Below, piece after piece: positions 8,107 through 15,591 of a DNA stretch of 26,117 bases. Both the position numbers and the translations under genes were made by a program. Origin of the DNA: CAYGZM01 sp964354365 (lineage in GTDB: Bacteria > Planctomycetota > Phycisphaerae > Sedimentisphaerales > Anaerobacaceae); contig CAYGZM010000046.1 in assembly GCA_964354365.1 (NCBI GenBank), positions 1 to 26,117 on the forward strand, read 5' to 3'. Numbering within the stretch: position 1 is the first letter of the stretch; each line of letters begins with the position of its first letter. The notes below the pieces were generated by a model. That model was not told the DNA's origin, did not search any database, and was given only the letters and a program-made list of their open reading frames with translations.

Positions 8107-8791
8107 AGAGGCAGTTTGTCGCGCCACTGTGCCGATTTATGCAACAACGCGCCATGCTCGACAATGTCCACGCCTGATGCTCGGAAGCAGCAGGCGCCTC
8201 GGTCTCTCTGGGCCAGACGTCGAAGCGAAGCGAATCCAAAAACACAGGGACGTTATCCGCACCGGCCACATACGGGGTCTTCCAGCCATTCGTGACGGAC
8301 ACTCCGCCTTCGTATTTTGTCGCACCGCCGCCCAAAGGACGAGGTGTAAGAACATAGCCATTCAAGCCGTAGCTGCCTGAGATGCCGTTCGGCCCCAGAC
8401 CGCTGCCTGTGTAGATGCCCCAGGCGTTGAAGATGGTCAGACTTGGCGAGTAATTGCCGTACTCGTCAATCATAGGTTCTCCGCCCTCGGGGCAAAACCA
8501 GATTCGGTTCCTCTTCCAGTCTTTGTACTCCTCTTCGAGGTATTTTATCCACCAGTAGCATGGCGTTCCGGGGTCGGAGGCCCAGAAGTACCCGTTGTTG
8601 TCCTGAGTATGCCCCTCGGCAATCGCGCCCCATTCTCTTAGGTTCGAGAGGCAGACCGCCTCTTTGGCCCTTCTTCGGCCCGTGCTGCCGATCAGGCCGA
8701 GATTGGCCAGTAGAAAAATCACGCAGGCCAAAGCAACGAGGATGTCTCTTTTGGCAAAGCCCATTTTTGATGTTTCGGTTATCTTTTTCAT
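7955..8791 (-). CDS. Prepilin-like protein with H-X9-DW signature (paralogue 3 of 3)
   Basis: A 278-residue protein, second gene of the operon, 20 bp after the stop of the propeller/dockerin gene. The N-terminus reads MGFAKRDILVALACVIFLLANLG, keeping the G-F cleavage pair of prepilins while K-R-D occupies the place of L-I-E. RRAKEAVCLSNLREWG follows. RHSGATNCLFMDW is the H-X9-DW motif and the tail is WMRDFKDY. It shares its 3' end with paralogue 2 at the DNA level but has its own 5' end, suggesting it is the older member. No clear ribosome binding site is seen before the ATG at 8791. Function unknown. Confidence 0.8.
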   Translation of the reverse strand: MKKITETSKMGFAKRDILVALACVIFLLANLGLIGSTGRRRAKEAVCLSNLREWGAIAEGHTQDNNGYFWASDPGTPCYWWIKYLEEEYKDWKRNRIWFCPEGGEPMIDEYGNYSPSLTIFNAWGIYTGSGLGPNGISGSYGLNGYVLTPRPLGGGATKYEGGVSVTNGWKTPYVAGADNVPVFLDSLRFDVWPRETEAPAASEHQAWTLSSMARCCINRHSGATNCLFMDWSARKVGLKELWKLKWHRQFNTDGPWTQAGGVTPTYWPKWMRDFKDY

Positions 8792-8811
8792 ATTTCTGTT
8801 TCAGTTTTCCC

Positions 8812-11055
8812 TTATCGGCCGCCGCCGCTGCTGCGTGTGGTGAAGCGCCAAACCTCGCCTGTAGTCTTGCCGATTGGATTTAATCCGTCGGTCCGCCAGT
8901 AGTATGTCGTGCTGTACGCTATCGGCCCCGGGTCGAATATAGAAGCGGTCTGGTTGACTACAAACGGCGGCGGGTTATCGGTCCCGAAATACACATCTTG
9001 CGAAACTGTGTCTGGGCCGGCTTTCCAGGTCAAATCGGTCGGCCAGGCATCTGTTGCACCGTTGGATGGGTAGGGATTGCTTGCCCGGCCGGGCGCACTG
9101 GCGGGCCTGAGCACCTTCTCAGCACCGTGCCACCGGTTTGCTATCAGCGCCAGGTCAGGCAGGCGGACGTATCGGTCCCTGTCAACGTCGGCGATCAGAT
9201 ACATGAGCGGGCCTGCATAGTTGCAGGGCGCATCTGCGTCGGTGCAGGCGAGCCAGTCGGCGGCCAGGAGGGCAAGGTCGTTGAAGTCTATTGTTCCGTC
9301 GAAGCTCAGGTCTCGGCAGCCTTCCAAGCCGATAGCCCAGACGGTATTGGGCGGGTCGGCGGTCATCAGCGAATCGTCTTTCCCATCGCTGACTATTATT
9401 ACGTTGTCGGCGGCAATTACGGGGTAGTTCAGCCAGCCGTCACTTTGGAAGCGGGCGGTCTGCCAACCTGTTGTATCAACGAGATATAGCGCGCCATCAT
9501 CACACGCGGCATAGACCAGTCCGTCGTCACCGACCGTCACGGTGAACCCGCCCAGGTCTCCGAGCCGTGTAACCCACTTGATGGCGCCGTTGGGATCGAC
9601 CGCTCGCAGGTAGGGGTCGTCGAAGCTCACATAGATTGTCCCATCCGGCCCCACCGCCGGCTCGGACCAGCCGTCGGCGTGGCCGTAATCTTGGGCGTAG
9701 TTGGGGTCGAACCAGCCCCCGGACGGGTCGGCTAAGTTGGTTTTCCAGATGATAGCGCCGTCGTTGGGGTCGATAGCGTATAAGTTAGCGTCGTATAGAA
9801 GCGTTTGATAGATAGTACCGTCGGGCGCAATGACGGGCGAGGCGAAGGGCCAGCCGCCGGAGTCAAAACGGCGGGACCACTTGACAGCGCCGTCGTTTGG
9901 GTCAAGTGCATAGAGATTTGGGTCGTACAGGCCGCCGATATAGACCGACCCGTCTGCGCCAATCGCGGGAGACGCAAAGATCGAGCCGGTGGGTACTGAG
10001 CCGGGGCCTTTCGTTGCGAAGGTCCAAAGCTCGCTGCCGTCCCGGCCCAATGCGTAGAGTATGCCGTCCTCGGAGCAGAGATATATCTCCTTGCCGTCCG
10101 GCGAGACGGCGGGTGATGAATGGACAGGGCCGCCTGTTGTGTGCGTCCATCTCAGGTTGCCGTCCGCGTCGATGACATAGAGCTTTGCGTTGGCGCTTCC
10201 GACATACACGGTCCCGTCGGGTCCTATTGTCGGCGAGCTGACCAGCGGCGAGTTCGCATCGTAGCTCCAGAGGGGTGTTCCGTCGGCGTCGAGTGCGTAT
10301 AGCTTACCGTCTTCGCAAGCAACGTGGACCCTTCCATCCGGGCCGACGGTGGCGCTTGTCGGGACTGCGTCATCCATCTCGAATTTCCATTTGACGCAGC
10401 CGAACCGGGGGCCATTGCTGTCACTCAAACCTGTCCGCTGGAAATCGCCGGCAAGGGATTTCCACTTGGCTTCGACTTCCGGGCCGGGAGAATAGGGCTG
10501 TATCGTGAAGCGACCGCTGCCTGCTATGACAACGTCAGGCTCAGGCGCTCCCGGTATGACGACGATCGTGCAGCGGTCGGAGTCGGCCGTTTTCGGCAGG
10601 GCCCAGCGGTAGCTGCCGGCATCAGGAACAGCGGCGCCAATGACTTGCCAGTTGAGCCCGCCATCTTCGGTGAAGAACAGATACACTATGCCGGCGCCAT
10701 AAGTTGACCATTCGATATTGTGTGTGCTGCCGGCCGACCAGACCTCTCCGCCGGGGGGTTTGCGCACGATAATTGCGGGCACGAACTGGACGGTGACCGT
10801 CTTGTTGGAATTCATTGTCGCGGTATTGGCCGGCTCTTTGGACGAGTCATCGTCGGCGCCGGCCCAGCTTTTGAGCAGGTGGCCGGGCTGGGGCCGGGCC
10901 GTGATTGTGACGACTGTTCCAGATTGGTACGTGCCGCCGTTGGGGTCGGCAGTGCCGTTGCCGATGACATTAACGGTCAGTTGAAACTCGATAGCCGCTG
11001 CCGGAACGACGGCAAGGAGCACCGGGAGCAAGGCTCTCAGGATGGCGGGTTTCAT
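8812..11055 (-). CDS. Secreted PQQ-like beta-propeller protein with InlB-type repeat, dockerin-like and FN3-like domains
   Basis: A 747-residue protein, first gene of the minus-strand operon. Signal peptide 1-21 (ends PAAA). Residues about 23-92 match the divergent InlB B-repeat domain (GNGTADPNGGTYQSGTVVTITARP). About 95-186 is an Ig-like domain. About 195-565 is a propeller of repeated VGPDGTIYVG...LYALDPNDGA units of the PQQ/WD-like type. About 575-645 is a dockerin-like pair (CRDLSFDGTIDFNDLALLAADW and IADVDRDRYVRLPDLALIANRW). About 650-745 is the FN3-like domain common in secreted planctomycete proteins (YPSNGATDAWPTDLTW, YYWRTD). The start is fixed by GGGAG (complement of 11064-11068) eight bases upstream. 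No catalytic residues recognised; likely a binding or scaffold protein on the cell surface. Confidence 0.85.
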   Translation of the reverse strand: MKPAILRALLPVLLAVVPAAAIEFQLTVNVIGNGTADPNGGTYQSGTVVTITARPQPGHLLKSWAGADDDSSKEPANTATMNSNKTVTVQFVPAIIVRKPPGGEVWSAGSTHNIEWSTYGAGIVYLFFTEDGGLNWQVIGAAVPDAGSYRWALPKTADSDRCTIVVIPGAPEPDVVIAGSGRFTIQPYSPGPEVEAKWKSLAGDFQRTGLSDSNGPRFGCVKWKFEMDDAVPTSATVGPDGRVHVACEDGKLYALDADGTPLWSYDANSPLVSSPTIGPDGTVYVGSANAKLYVIDADGNLRWTHTTGGPVHSSPAVSPDGKEIYLCSEDGILYALGRDGSELWTFATKGPGSVPTGSIFASPAIGADGSVYIGGLYDPNLYALDPNDGAVKWSRRFDSGGWPFASPVIAPDGTIYQTLLYDANLYAIDPNDGAIIWKTNLADPSGGWFDPNYAQDYGHADGWSEPAVGPDGTIYVSFDDPYLRAVDPNGAIKWVTRLGDLGGFTVTVGDDGLVYAACDDGALYLVDTTGWQTARFQSDGWLNYPVIAADNVIIVSDGKDDSLMTADPPNTVWAIGLEGCRDLSFDGTIDFNDLALLAADWLACTDADAPCNYAGPLMYLIADVDRDRYVRLPDLALIANRWHGAEKVLRPASAPGRASNPYPSNGATDAWPTDLTWKAGPDTVSQDVYFGTDNPPPFVVNQTASIFDPGPIAYSTTYYWRTDGLNPIGKTTGEVWRFTTRSSGGGR

Positions 11056-11133
11056 TTCTCAATCTCCCAAGTCATTTCCTCAGTTTTCCTCATTGCTGCA
11101 CGGACTTAATGCGACTGCCGTGGCACAAGGGAT

Positions 11134-11139
11134 ATTATA
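11134..11139 (-). promoter_or_regulatory. Putative -10 box of the propeller/pseudopilin operon
   Basis: The minus strand reads TATAAT here, about 80 bases upstream of the start at 11055. No good -35 hexamer stands at the usual distance, so this is only a likely promoter. Confidence 0.45.
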
Positions 11140-11190
11140 CCGCAAACCGCCCCGCAATACTATTGAAAAATGGGCATGGTTCAATTCTGG

Positions 11191-11300
11191 GTGGCAGCCT
11201 CAAGCGCAGCGCCCCGCCTGAGCCTGCCGAAGGCTTGGGGATGGCAAAACTCGCAAAGCGGTGCAACCATCCCCAAATCCTTCGGATTTGAGGCTGCCAC
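11191..11300. repeat. Nested palindromic element E
   Basis: GTGGCAGCCTCAA (11191-11203) is perfectly complementary to 11288-11300. A second pairing of about 18 bp (CCGAAGGCTTGGGGATGG against CCATCCCCAAATCCTTCGG) lies inside. The left arm carries a GC-rich segment (about 11204-11234) that the right arm lacks. It lies in the 314-bp gap 11056-11369, which also holds the putative promoter above and no gene I can support. Confidence 0.8.
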
Positions 11301-11369
11301 ACCGTGCGAAACCACAAATAATGTTACCTGGAATTTGACTTATTTGAACCATGCCGAAAAATGTGAATT

Positions 11370-12998
11370 TTATGGGCTGCTGTCCTGCATCCAATGCAGG
11401 CCGATGAACCAAAAATCCCTGAAATCGACGGCGCAGTCGCCGTTCACGTCGCCGGCGATAATGGTTTCGCAGGGTGGTTTGCCGAAGTATGATTTGCTCG
11501 CCTCGGGCGTGCCGCCGTAGGCGCCCATATTGATAACACCGCCATTTGGAAATGGCTCTAAACCAATCGGACTGGTTGGATCTCCTGCATCAATACAAGG
11601 ACTCGTCACTTCGTCGTAAACCCACGCGCCTTCGCGCAGTTTCGAATTTCGAATTTCGGATTTCGAGTTTCCCGAAGGGTCCCACCTGCCAGCCTGGGAT
11701 TTGAGGTGATAATCGCCGTTGCCGCCCCACGCGCCCACGCGGAGAAAGCACGGGTCGCTGCCGATATTTCCGGGGCCCCAGTTGACAGATCCGATGATGA
11801 GGGTCATTCCGGAGGGACTGTATATGTCACAATATGAGATGTTCAATGTCGCCCCGACCGGTGCGAGAATCGGAGAGGAATCATAGAGTATGCAGTTCTC
11901 CATTGTGCACGTTTCGCCCGGCCCAATCTCGATACCATCGTACATATCTACCATCGTGCAGTTCTTAATCAGCCCGTGACATCCAACGATTGCCGGCACG
12001 GGCCATGGTCTGGCGCAGGCGTAGGCGGTGTTGGCTATTATGCAGTTGCTGATTATCCCGTCGCAAGCCTGAATCACTCCGCCGCAGCCGGTCATAATGT
12101 CCTCAAGAATGCAATGACTGATTGTGGCGTGTGTGTGATTGTTCCCTGTCGGGTCGATTTCCCAGTCGCAGCCGATGATGGACTGATTGATATTGAATCC
12201 CGTTAGTGTACAGTTCGGGTCCTCCGTGCCGCGAAAACGCACGAAACCGTCGATAGTAGTGCCCTTTACGGTATTTGATTCGGCTGGCTTGGTGCTCGTC
12301 AGCGTGATATTCTTGCCGAGGAAGCGGATGTCCTCAGCATACGTGCCGGGCAAGACGATAATGCTATCCCGGTCAATGACGGCGTCGATGGCTTCCTGAA
12401 TTGCATCGAAGGGATGCTCGCCGGTTCCGTCTTCAGAAGGGTCGCTCACCGCTGGGTCATTCGGCCCGGGGTCGCCGGGGGCATCATCGTCCACATAGAA
12501 TGTTGCGAAGCGCGGAATGACGCTGAGCGTTCCCTGACACAAGGCCCAATTGTTTGTTTCGTTGGTCTCAAGGATGTGGCCGGCCGGTTCTGTCGGGACA
12601 TAGTCTATGTAAACGATGACTTTGTAGTCCCCCAAAGGACAGTCGGCAGGTATCTGAAACTGTGTCTGAACCTCGTGCGATCCGTGCGGGGCCAAGGTTC
12701 CGGTAAACGTCACGGTGCCGAGAAGGATATCGCCGCTGTCGGAATGGCTGTCTTTTGAGAGAAAGACGGCTTCGACCCAGGGGCCGCAGGCCGGGCCGAA
12801 CTGCTCGATGCACTGGACCTCAGGAATGCAGAGGGTCCCATTGTTCGAACCAAGCCACCTGATGCTCAGCATCTCGGACGGACTGAGCTGGACGGGGGTG
12901 AATCTATCCAAGAACGTACAGGTATATAGGTCGGGCAGCTTGGCTTGGGCGGGGCAGGCCAGAACGAGCAGCAGGATTGAAACCGATAGGCGTTTCAT
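11370..12998 (-). CDS. Secreted CARDB / right-handed beta-helix protein with C-terminal dockerin-like repeat
   Basis: A 542-residue protein. Signal peptide MKRLSVSILLLVLACPAQA. Residues about 22-165 resemble a CARDB adhesion domain (LPDLYTC, ILETNETNNWALCQGTL). From FYVDDDAPGD (about 168) it has the AIQEAIDAV, IIVLPGTYAEDI and repeated isoleucine/cysteine rungs of a right-handed parallel beta-helix, ending with VTSPCIDAGDP and NMGAYGG. Residues about 512-542 contain a single dockerin-like EF-hand loop (GDVNGDCAVDFRDFWFIGLHW). The start at 12998 is fixed by AAGGAGAG (complement of 13004-13011); the frame stays open upstream to 13478 but that stretch has no coding character. A heptamer repeat (11644-11671) has been inserted in frame. 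Role: probable extracellular polysaccharide binding or cleavage; catalytic residues not identified. Confidence 0.85.
   Translation of the reverse strand: MKRLSVSILLLVLACPAQAKLPDLYTCTFLDRFTPVQLSPSEMLSIRWLGSNNGTLCIPEVQCIEQFGPACGPWVEAVFLSKDSHSDSGDILLGTVTFTGTLAPHGSHEVQTQFQIPADCPLGDYKVIVYIDYVPTEPAGHILETNETNNWALCQGTLSVIPRFATFYVDDDAPGDPGPNDPAVSDPSEDGTGEHPFDAIQEAIDAVIDRDSIIVLPGTYAEDIRFLGKNITLTSTKPAESNTVKGTTIDGFVRFRGTEDPNCTLTGFNINQSIIGCDWEIDPTGNNHTHATISHCILEDIMTGCGGVIQACDGIISNCIIANTAYACARPWPVPAIVGCHGLIKNCTMVDMYDGIEIGPGETCTMENCILYDSSPILAPVGATLNISYCDIYSPSGMTLIIGSVNWGPGNIGSDPCFLRVGAWGGNGDYHLKSQAGRWDPSGNSKSEIRNSKLREGAWVYDEVTSPCIDAGDPTSPIGLEPFPNGGVINMGAYGGTPEASKSYFGKPPCETIIAGDVNGDCAVDFRDFWFIGLHWMQDSSP
11644..11671. 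repeat. Heptanucleotide tandem repeat inside the beta-helix gene
   Basis: Four 7-base units: GAATTTC, GAATTTC, GGATTTC, GAGTTTC. They encode part of SEIRNSKL on the minus strand, around residues 442-452. Seven is not a multiple of three, so gain or loss of one unit would shift the frame. Confidence 0.85.
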
Positions 12999-13003
12999 AA
13001 TGT

Positions 13004-13012
13004 CTCTCCTTT
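13004..13012 (-). promoter_or_regulatory. Shine-Dalgarno site that decides the beta-helix gene start
   Basis: The minus strand reads AAAGGAGAG, leaving five to seven bases before the ATG at 12998. It selects the start that begins a clear signal peptide. Confidence 0.8.
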
Positions 13013-13082
13013 CATAAGAAACATCGAACTCGAACATCTGCGGCCTCTCCAAAGGTCTTCCGACGAACGGTCGAGCACAAAT

Positions 13083-13111
13083 AGGATAGCACATCCGCTG
13101 GGTTCTGTCCA
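13083..13111 (-). promoter_or_regulatory. Promoter of the beta-helix/dockerin gene
   Basis: On the minus strand TGGACA (complement of 13106-13111) is followed after 17 bp by TATCCT (complement of 13083-13088), with an extended TG one base before the -10. It is placed about 85 bp upstream of the start at 12998. Confidence 0.6.
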
Positions 13112-13173
13112 GAAGATTTCTGTGCCGGGAATAGGGCTTCGGGGGCTTTTTGGACATTTCTTTTGGAATTTTG

Positions 13174-13202
13174 TTGACGAGAAGACAAAAAGCAGGTAAA
13201 AT
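13174..13202 (+). promoter_or_regulatory. Promoter of the pseudopilin-like gene
   Basis: TTGACG (13174-13179), 17-bp spacer, TAAAAT (13197-13202): a near-consensus sigma70-type promoter. It fires divergently from the beta-helix gene promoter 63 bp away. Confidence 0.7.
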
Positions 13203-13250
13203 TATCCCAAATAGGTTTGTAGTAACGACTGGCCGAAACGGAATTCGCAA

Positions 13251-13258
13251 AGGGAGGA
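13251..13258 (+). promoter_or_regulatory. Strong Shine-Dalgarno site with no canonical start at normal distance
   Basis: AGGGAGGA. In the pseudopilin frame the next codons are AAA ACC ATC ATT GGC CGG GTG. The first accepted start codon, GTG 13278, is 19 bases downstream. Confidence 0.6.
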
Positions 13259-13277
13259 AAAAACCATCATTGGCCGG

Positions 13278-14159
13278 GTGCACAAGCTTGCCGGGGGGAT
13301 ATGCCTGCGGATGGCGTTCACCCTCATTGAGCTTCTGGTCGTTATCTGGGTGATTTCGCTGCTGATGTCTATTCTGGCGCCGGCCCTGAGCAGGGCAAGG
13401 CGGCAGGCCCAGGCGATAGTCGGGATGGGCAACCAGCGGCAGATTGTCAACGCCGTCAACCTCTTCGCTATGGACCACGATGGTCTATACCCTGAATCGG
13501 TCGCCACAATAGGGACTGAGCCGTGGTGGAACTGGCAGGAGCCGACGGTGCTTATCGGGTATCGCGCCCGCAGCCCGCGTATGTACCGCTCTATGAGCGC
13601 CTACCTGCGGGCCTATCTTGAAGATGCCCACAGCGTGCACTGTCCCGTTGCGCCGCGAGGGCATATTTATATCAAAGAGGCCTGGGCCGCAGGCGATGAC
13701 TGGGACAACCCCGAAACCGACCCTGTCCTGGATCCGCTAAAGGGGACGTACTGTTTATACTGGAATTACACCGGCTATCTTGAGGGGCGAGAGCACTTCT
13801 TTGAAGGGCCGCGAGGACCTGCCGGAGGCCGCGGCCAGAGCGAGCTGCTGGTTAGCTGTTACTTCGGCTACGACCACCATCGAAGCCCGGGGGCTTATGG
13901 CAGTTGTCAATACTTCCGTCGCGCGGACATTACCGAGGGCAGGCCCCTTTCATCGGCTTACTGGTCGAGGGATATTGGCGGCCGCTCGCCAATGCCTGAC
14001 GTCAAGCTCTACGCCGGTTATACGGATGGCCGTGTTGAGAGCTATCCATCATCCGAGACGTCGATTATGAGGGTGATTATGAACCCGGATACCGGCGAGC
14101 CTTATCCTTATGGAATCGGGCCCGGCGAGTTCTACTTGCCTCGAAACGCTCTGCCCTAA
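13278..14159 (+). CDS. Type IV prepilin-like / pseudopilin protein
   Basis: A 293-residue protein if read from GTG 13278. It has an orthodox type IV prepilin signature, MAFTLIELLVVIWVISLLMSILAPAL, with Glu5 intact. The segment RARRQAQAIVGMGNQRQIVNAVNLFA follows. The C-terminal part LYAGYTDGRVES resembles the F/YADGHV end of H-X9-DG proteins, but the His is missing. Expected export by a type II secretion/type IV pilus-like machine after prepilin peptidase cleavage before Phe. The start is uncertain: a strong AGGGAGGA at 13251-13258 is followed eight to eleven bases later only by ATC and ATT codons; GTG 13278 is 19 bases away; ATG 13311 would leave a two-residue leader. It is unlike the K-R-D paralogues at 6287-8791. 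Confidence 0.82.
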   Translation: MHKLAGGICLRMAFTLIELLVVIWVISLLMSILAPALSRARRQAQAIVGMGNQRQIVNAVNLFAMDHDGLYPESVATIGTEPWWNWQEPTVLIGYRARSPRMYRSMSAYLRAYLEDAHSVHCPVAPRGHIYIKEAWAAGDDWDNPETDPVLDPLKGTYCLYWNYTGYLEGREHFFEGPRGPAGGRGQSELLVSCYFGYDHHRSPGAYGSCQYFRRADITEGRPLSSAYWSRDIGGRSPMPDVKLYAGYTDGRVESYPSSETSIMRVIMNPDTGEPYPYGIGPGEFYLPRNALP

Positions 14160-14237
14160 ACCGGAAAAGCAATTGCCCACATGCTCAGTTTAATGGCGCG
14201 CCTCGATGACACCCGCACTCCGCGTCGCAGGGGCTGT

Positions 14238-14900
14238 TCAGAGCTTGCGCACCAATCCGACGACTACCGCCTCGATTCGGCAGTTGCTTGAGTAGATGGG
14301 GTCATAATCGTCGTTGGCCGGCTCCAATCGAACACGCGAGTCTTCTCTGTAAAACCGCTTGAGGGTCGCGTTCTCATTATCGACAATTGCGACGACTAAT
14401 TGGCCGTCCTCCGCGGCGCATCGCCTGCGGCAGACTACATAATCGCCGTTGCGAATATCGGCATCGATCATGCTGTCGCCTCTGACCTCGAGGGCATAAG
14501 TGTTGTCGTCGATTGCGAAATAGGATTCGAGGGACAGAAGCTCGGCGTTCTCGACCGCTTCGATGGGCGCGCCGGCTGCCACTACTCCAAGCAGCGGTAT
14601 CGACGTGTTGCCGGCGGCCTGGTCCGGCGAGCTCTGAGGCTCGACGCGGCTAAGCAGTTCTTGCGCTGCTGAAGTGAGCTTCAAAGAGCGAGCCTTCCCT
14701 GGGCGGGCGCAGAGCAGGTCCTTTTTTCGCAGCTCGCCTATATGCTCGAATACGGTGCTTCGGCTTATGCGCAGCTCCCGGGCGAGTTCCGCTATGGTCG
14801 GGGAATAACACCGGCTGGCCTGTGAATGGGCTATTACTCGTAGTAGTTGGAGTTGACGGGGGGTCAGTTGGTTTGAGGCAGTCTTTGCGATCAACTGCAT
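14238..14900 (-). CDS. lexA: LexA SOS repressor
   Basis: A 220-residue protein. Residues 1-75 form a winged helix-turn-helix (LTPRQLQLLRVIAHSQ, YSPTIAELARELRISRSTVFEHIGEL). The C-terminal half is an S24 peptidase domain with the self-cleavage pair A109-G110 (GVVAAGAPIEA), nucleophile S143 (GDSMIDADI) and general base K181 (ATLKRFYRE). The spacing of these residues is close to that in E. coli LexA. The family represses DNA-damage genes and cleaves itself when stimulated by RecA filaments. The start at 14900 is set by AAGGAGG nine bases upstream; an in-frame ATG at 14927 lacks such a site. It stands alone, convergent with the pseudopilin gene. I could not identify its own operator with confidence. 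Confidence 0.9.
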   Translation of the reverse strand: MQLIAKTASNQLTPRQLQLLRVIAHSQASRCYSPTIAELARELRISRSTVFEHIGELRKKDLLCARPGKARSLKLTSAAQELLSRVEPQSSPDQAAGNTSIPLLGVVAAGAPIEAVENAELLSLESYFAIDDNTYALEVRGDSMIDADIRNGDYVVCRRRCAAEDGQLVVAIVDNENATLKRFYREDSRVRLEPANDDYDPIYSSNCRIEAVVVGLVRKL

Positions 14901-14909
14901 TTTCGAGTT

Positions 14910-14916
14910 CCTCCTT
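14910..14916 (-). promoter_or_regulatory. Shine-Dalgarno site of lexA
   Basis: The minus strand reads AAGGAGG, nine bases before ATG 14900. It decides between this start and the in-frame ATG at 14927. Confidence 0.8.
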
Positions 14917-15428
14917 CCGGCGGACAATGTGCCGGTCTGTCGGCTGATGGCTTGCCCACCGAGGTATCGGCGGGCTTGTCGCCCGGACGAGAGTGTCGCG
15001 GCTTAGTGAGGACGGCGGGGCGGGGATGAGCTGCGCCAATCTGTTCAGCAGTCTGGTCAGTCCGCTTTGCCCGTAGCGGGCGGGTCTTGACGGCCAGAAC
15101 GAGACATAGTCGCCGCCCGGCCCGAATTTGCAGACCGGCTGGATTTGCTCGTCTGGAGAACCGCGGATTTCTTCACTCTTTGCAATGTCGATGAATCTGT
15201 CATTTGTATCCATAGGTAAGTATCTGTATCGGCAAAAGCCCGCCGATTACCCAAACAAAAACCGAACAAAAATGCGCGTATTCAATATTTTTCTGGATAC
15301 CCTGCTGGACCTGTAAAAAGCAGCCATAATATAGGACAGTTGGGGGCGATACTGCCGGGGCCATCGGCGGGCGAACGTTCCGGACTGTCCTTGCCATAAG
15401 CGGTCTGATAGGTTTTTGTGATAGACGC

Positions 15429-15443
15429 CTCAGAACGTCTGAG
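15429..15443. promoter_or_regulatory. Perfect dyad CTCAGA-N3-TCTGAG, possible operator
   Basis: Six-base arms separated by ACG, ending 28 bp upstream of the -35 box of the 15592 operon and in the region divergent from lexA. The binding protein is unknown; LexA is only one candidate. Confidence 0.4.
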
Positions 15444-15470
15444 TCTGCCGTATGACGTCGCAATGACTGC

Positions 15471-15498
15471 TTGCAGTTTGCCCGGAATGCGATATACT
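15471..15498 (+). promoter_or_regulatory. Promoter of the propeller/sulfatase operon
   Basis: TTGCAG (15471-15476), 16-bp spacer, TATACT (15493-15498). It would give a leader of roughly 85 bases before ATG 15592. Confidence 0.6.
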
Positions 15499-15591
15499 GG
15501 CCGCGAGAACCGGCTTCTTTTCGGGGTTCTTCGTGCCGTTGGGGCCATACTGAACAACGGCTTTGAATGGTAAGTGTTTAGGGGTACTGCG

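Larger units (their letters stand above)
14901..15591. other. 691-bp divergent intergenic region between lexA and the propeller/sulfatase operon
   Basis: No gene here can be supported firmly. A minus-strand frame starting at 15213 (MDTNDRFIDIAKSEE...) reads plausibly for about 60 residues, but it lacks a ribosome binding site and runs through lexA in another frame. Visible sites are a perfect 15-bp dyad CTCAGA-ACG-TCTGAG at 15429-15443, the palindrome CTGCTTGCAG at 15467-15476, a promoter at 15471-15498 and a small GAACC/GGTTC hairpin in the leader. Confidence 0.5.

Noticed and set aside
12999..13478. Upstream extension of the beta-helix/dockerin frame to 13478
   Set aside because: The extra 160 codons overlap the divergent pseudopilin gene and its promoter. 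A signal peptide, Shine-Dalgarno site and promoter all point to the start at 12998.
14650..15213. Minus-strand frame starting MDTNDRFIDIAKSEE upstream of lexA
   Set aside because: The first 60 residues look plausible, but there is no ribosome binding site, no recognised family, and it overlaps lexA in another frame for most of its second half. A short true gene ending earlier, or a frameshifted remnant, cannot be excluded.
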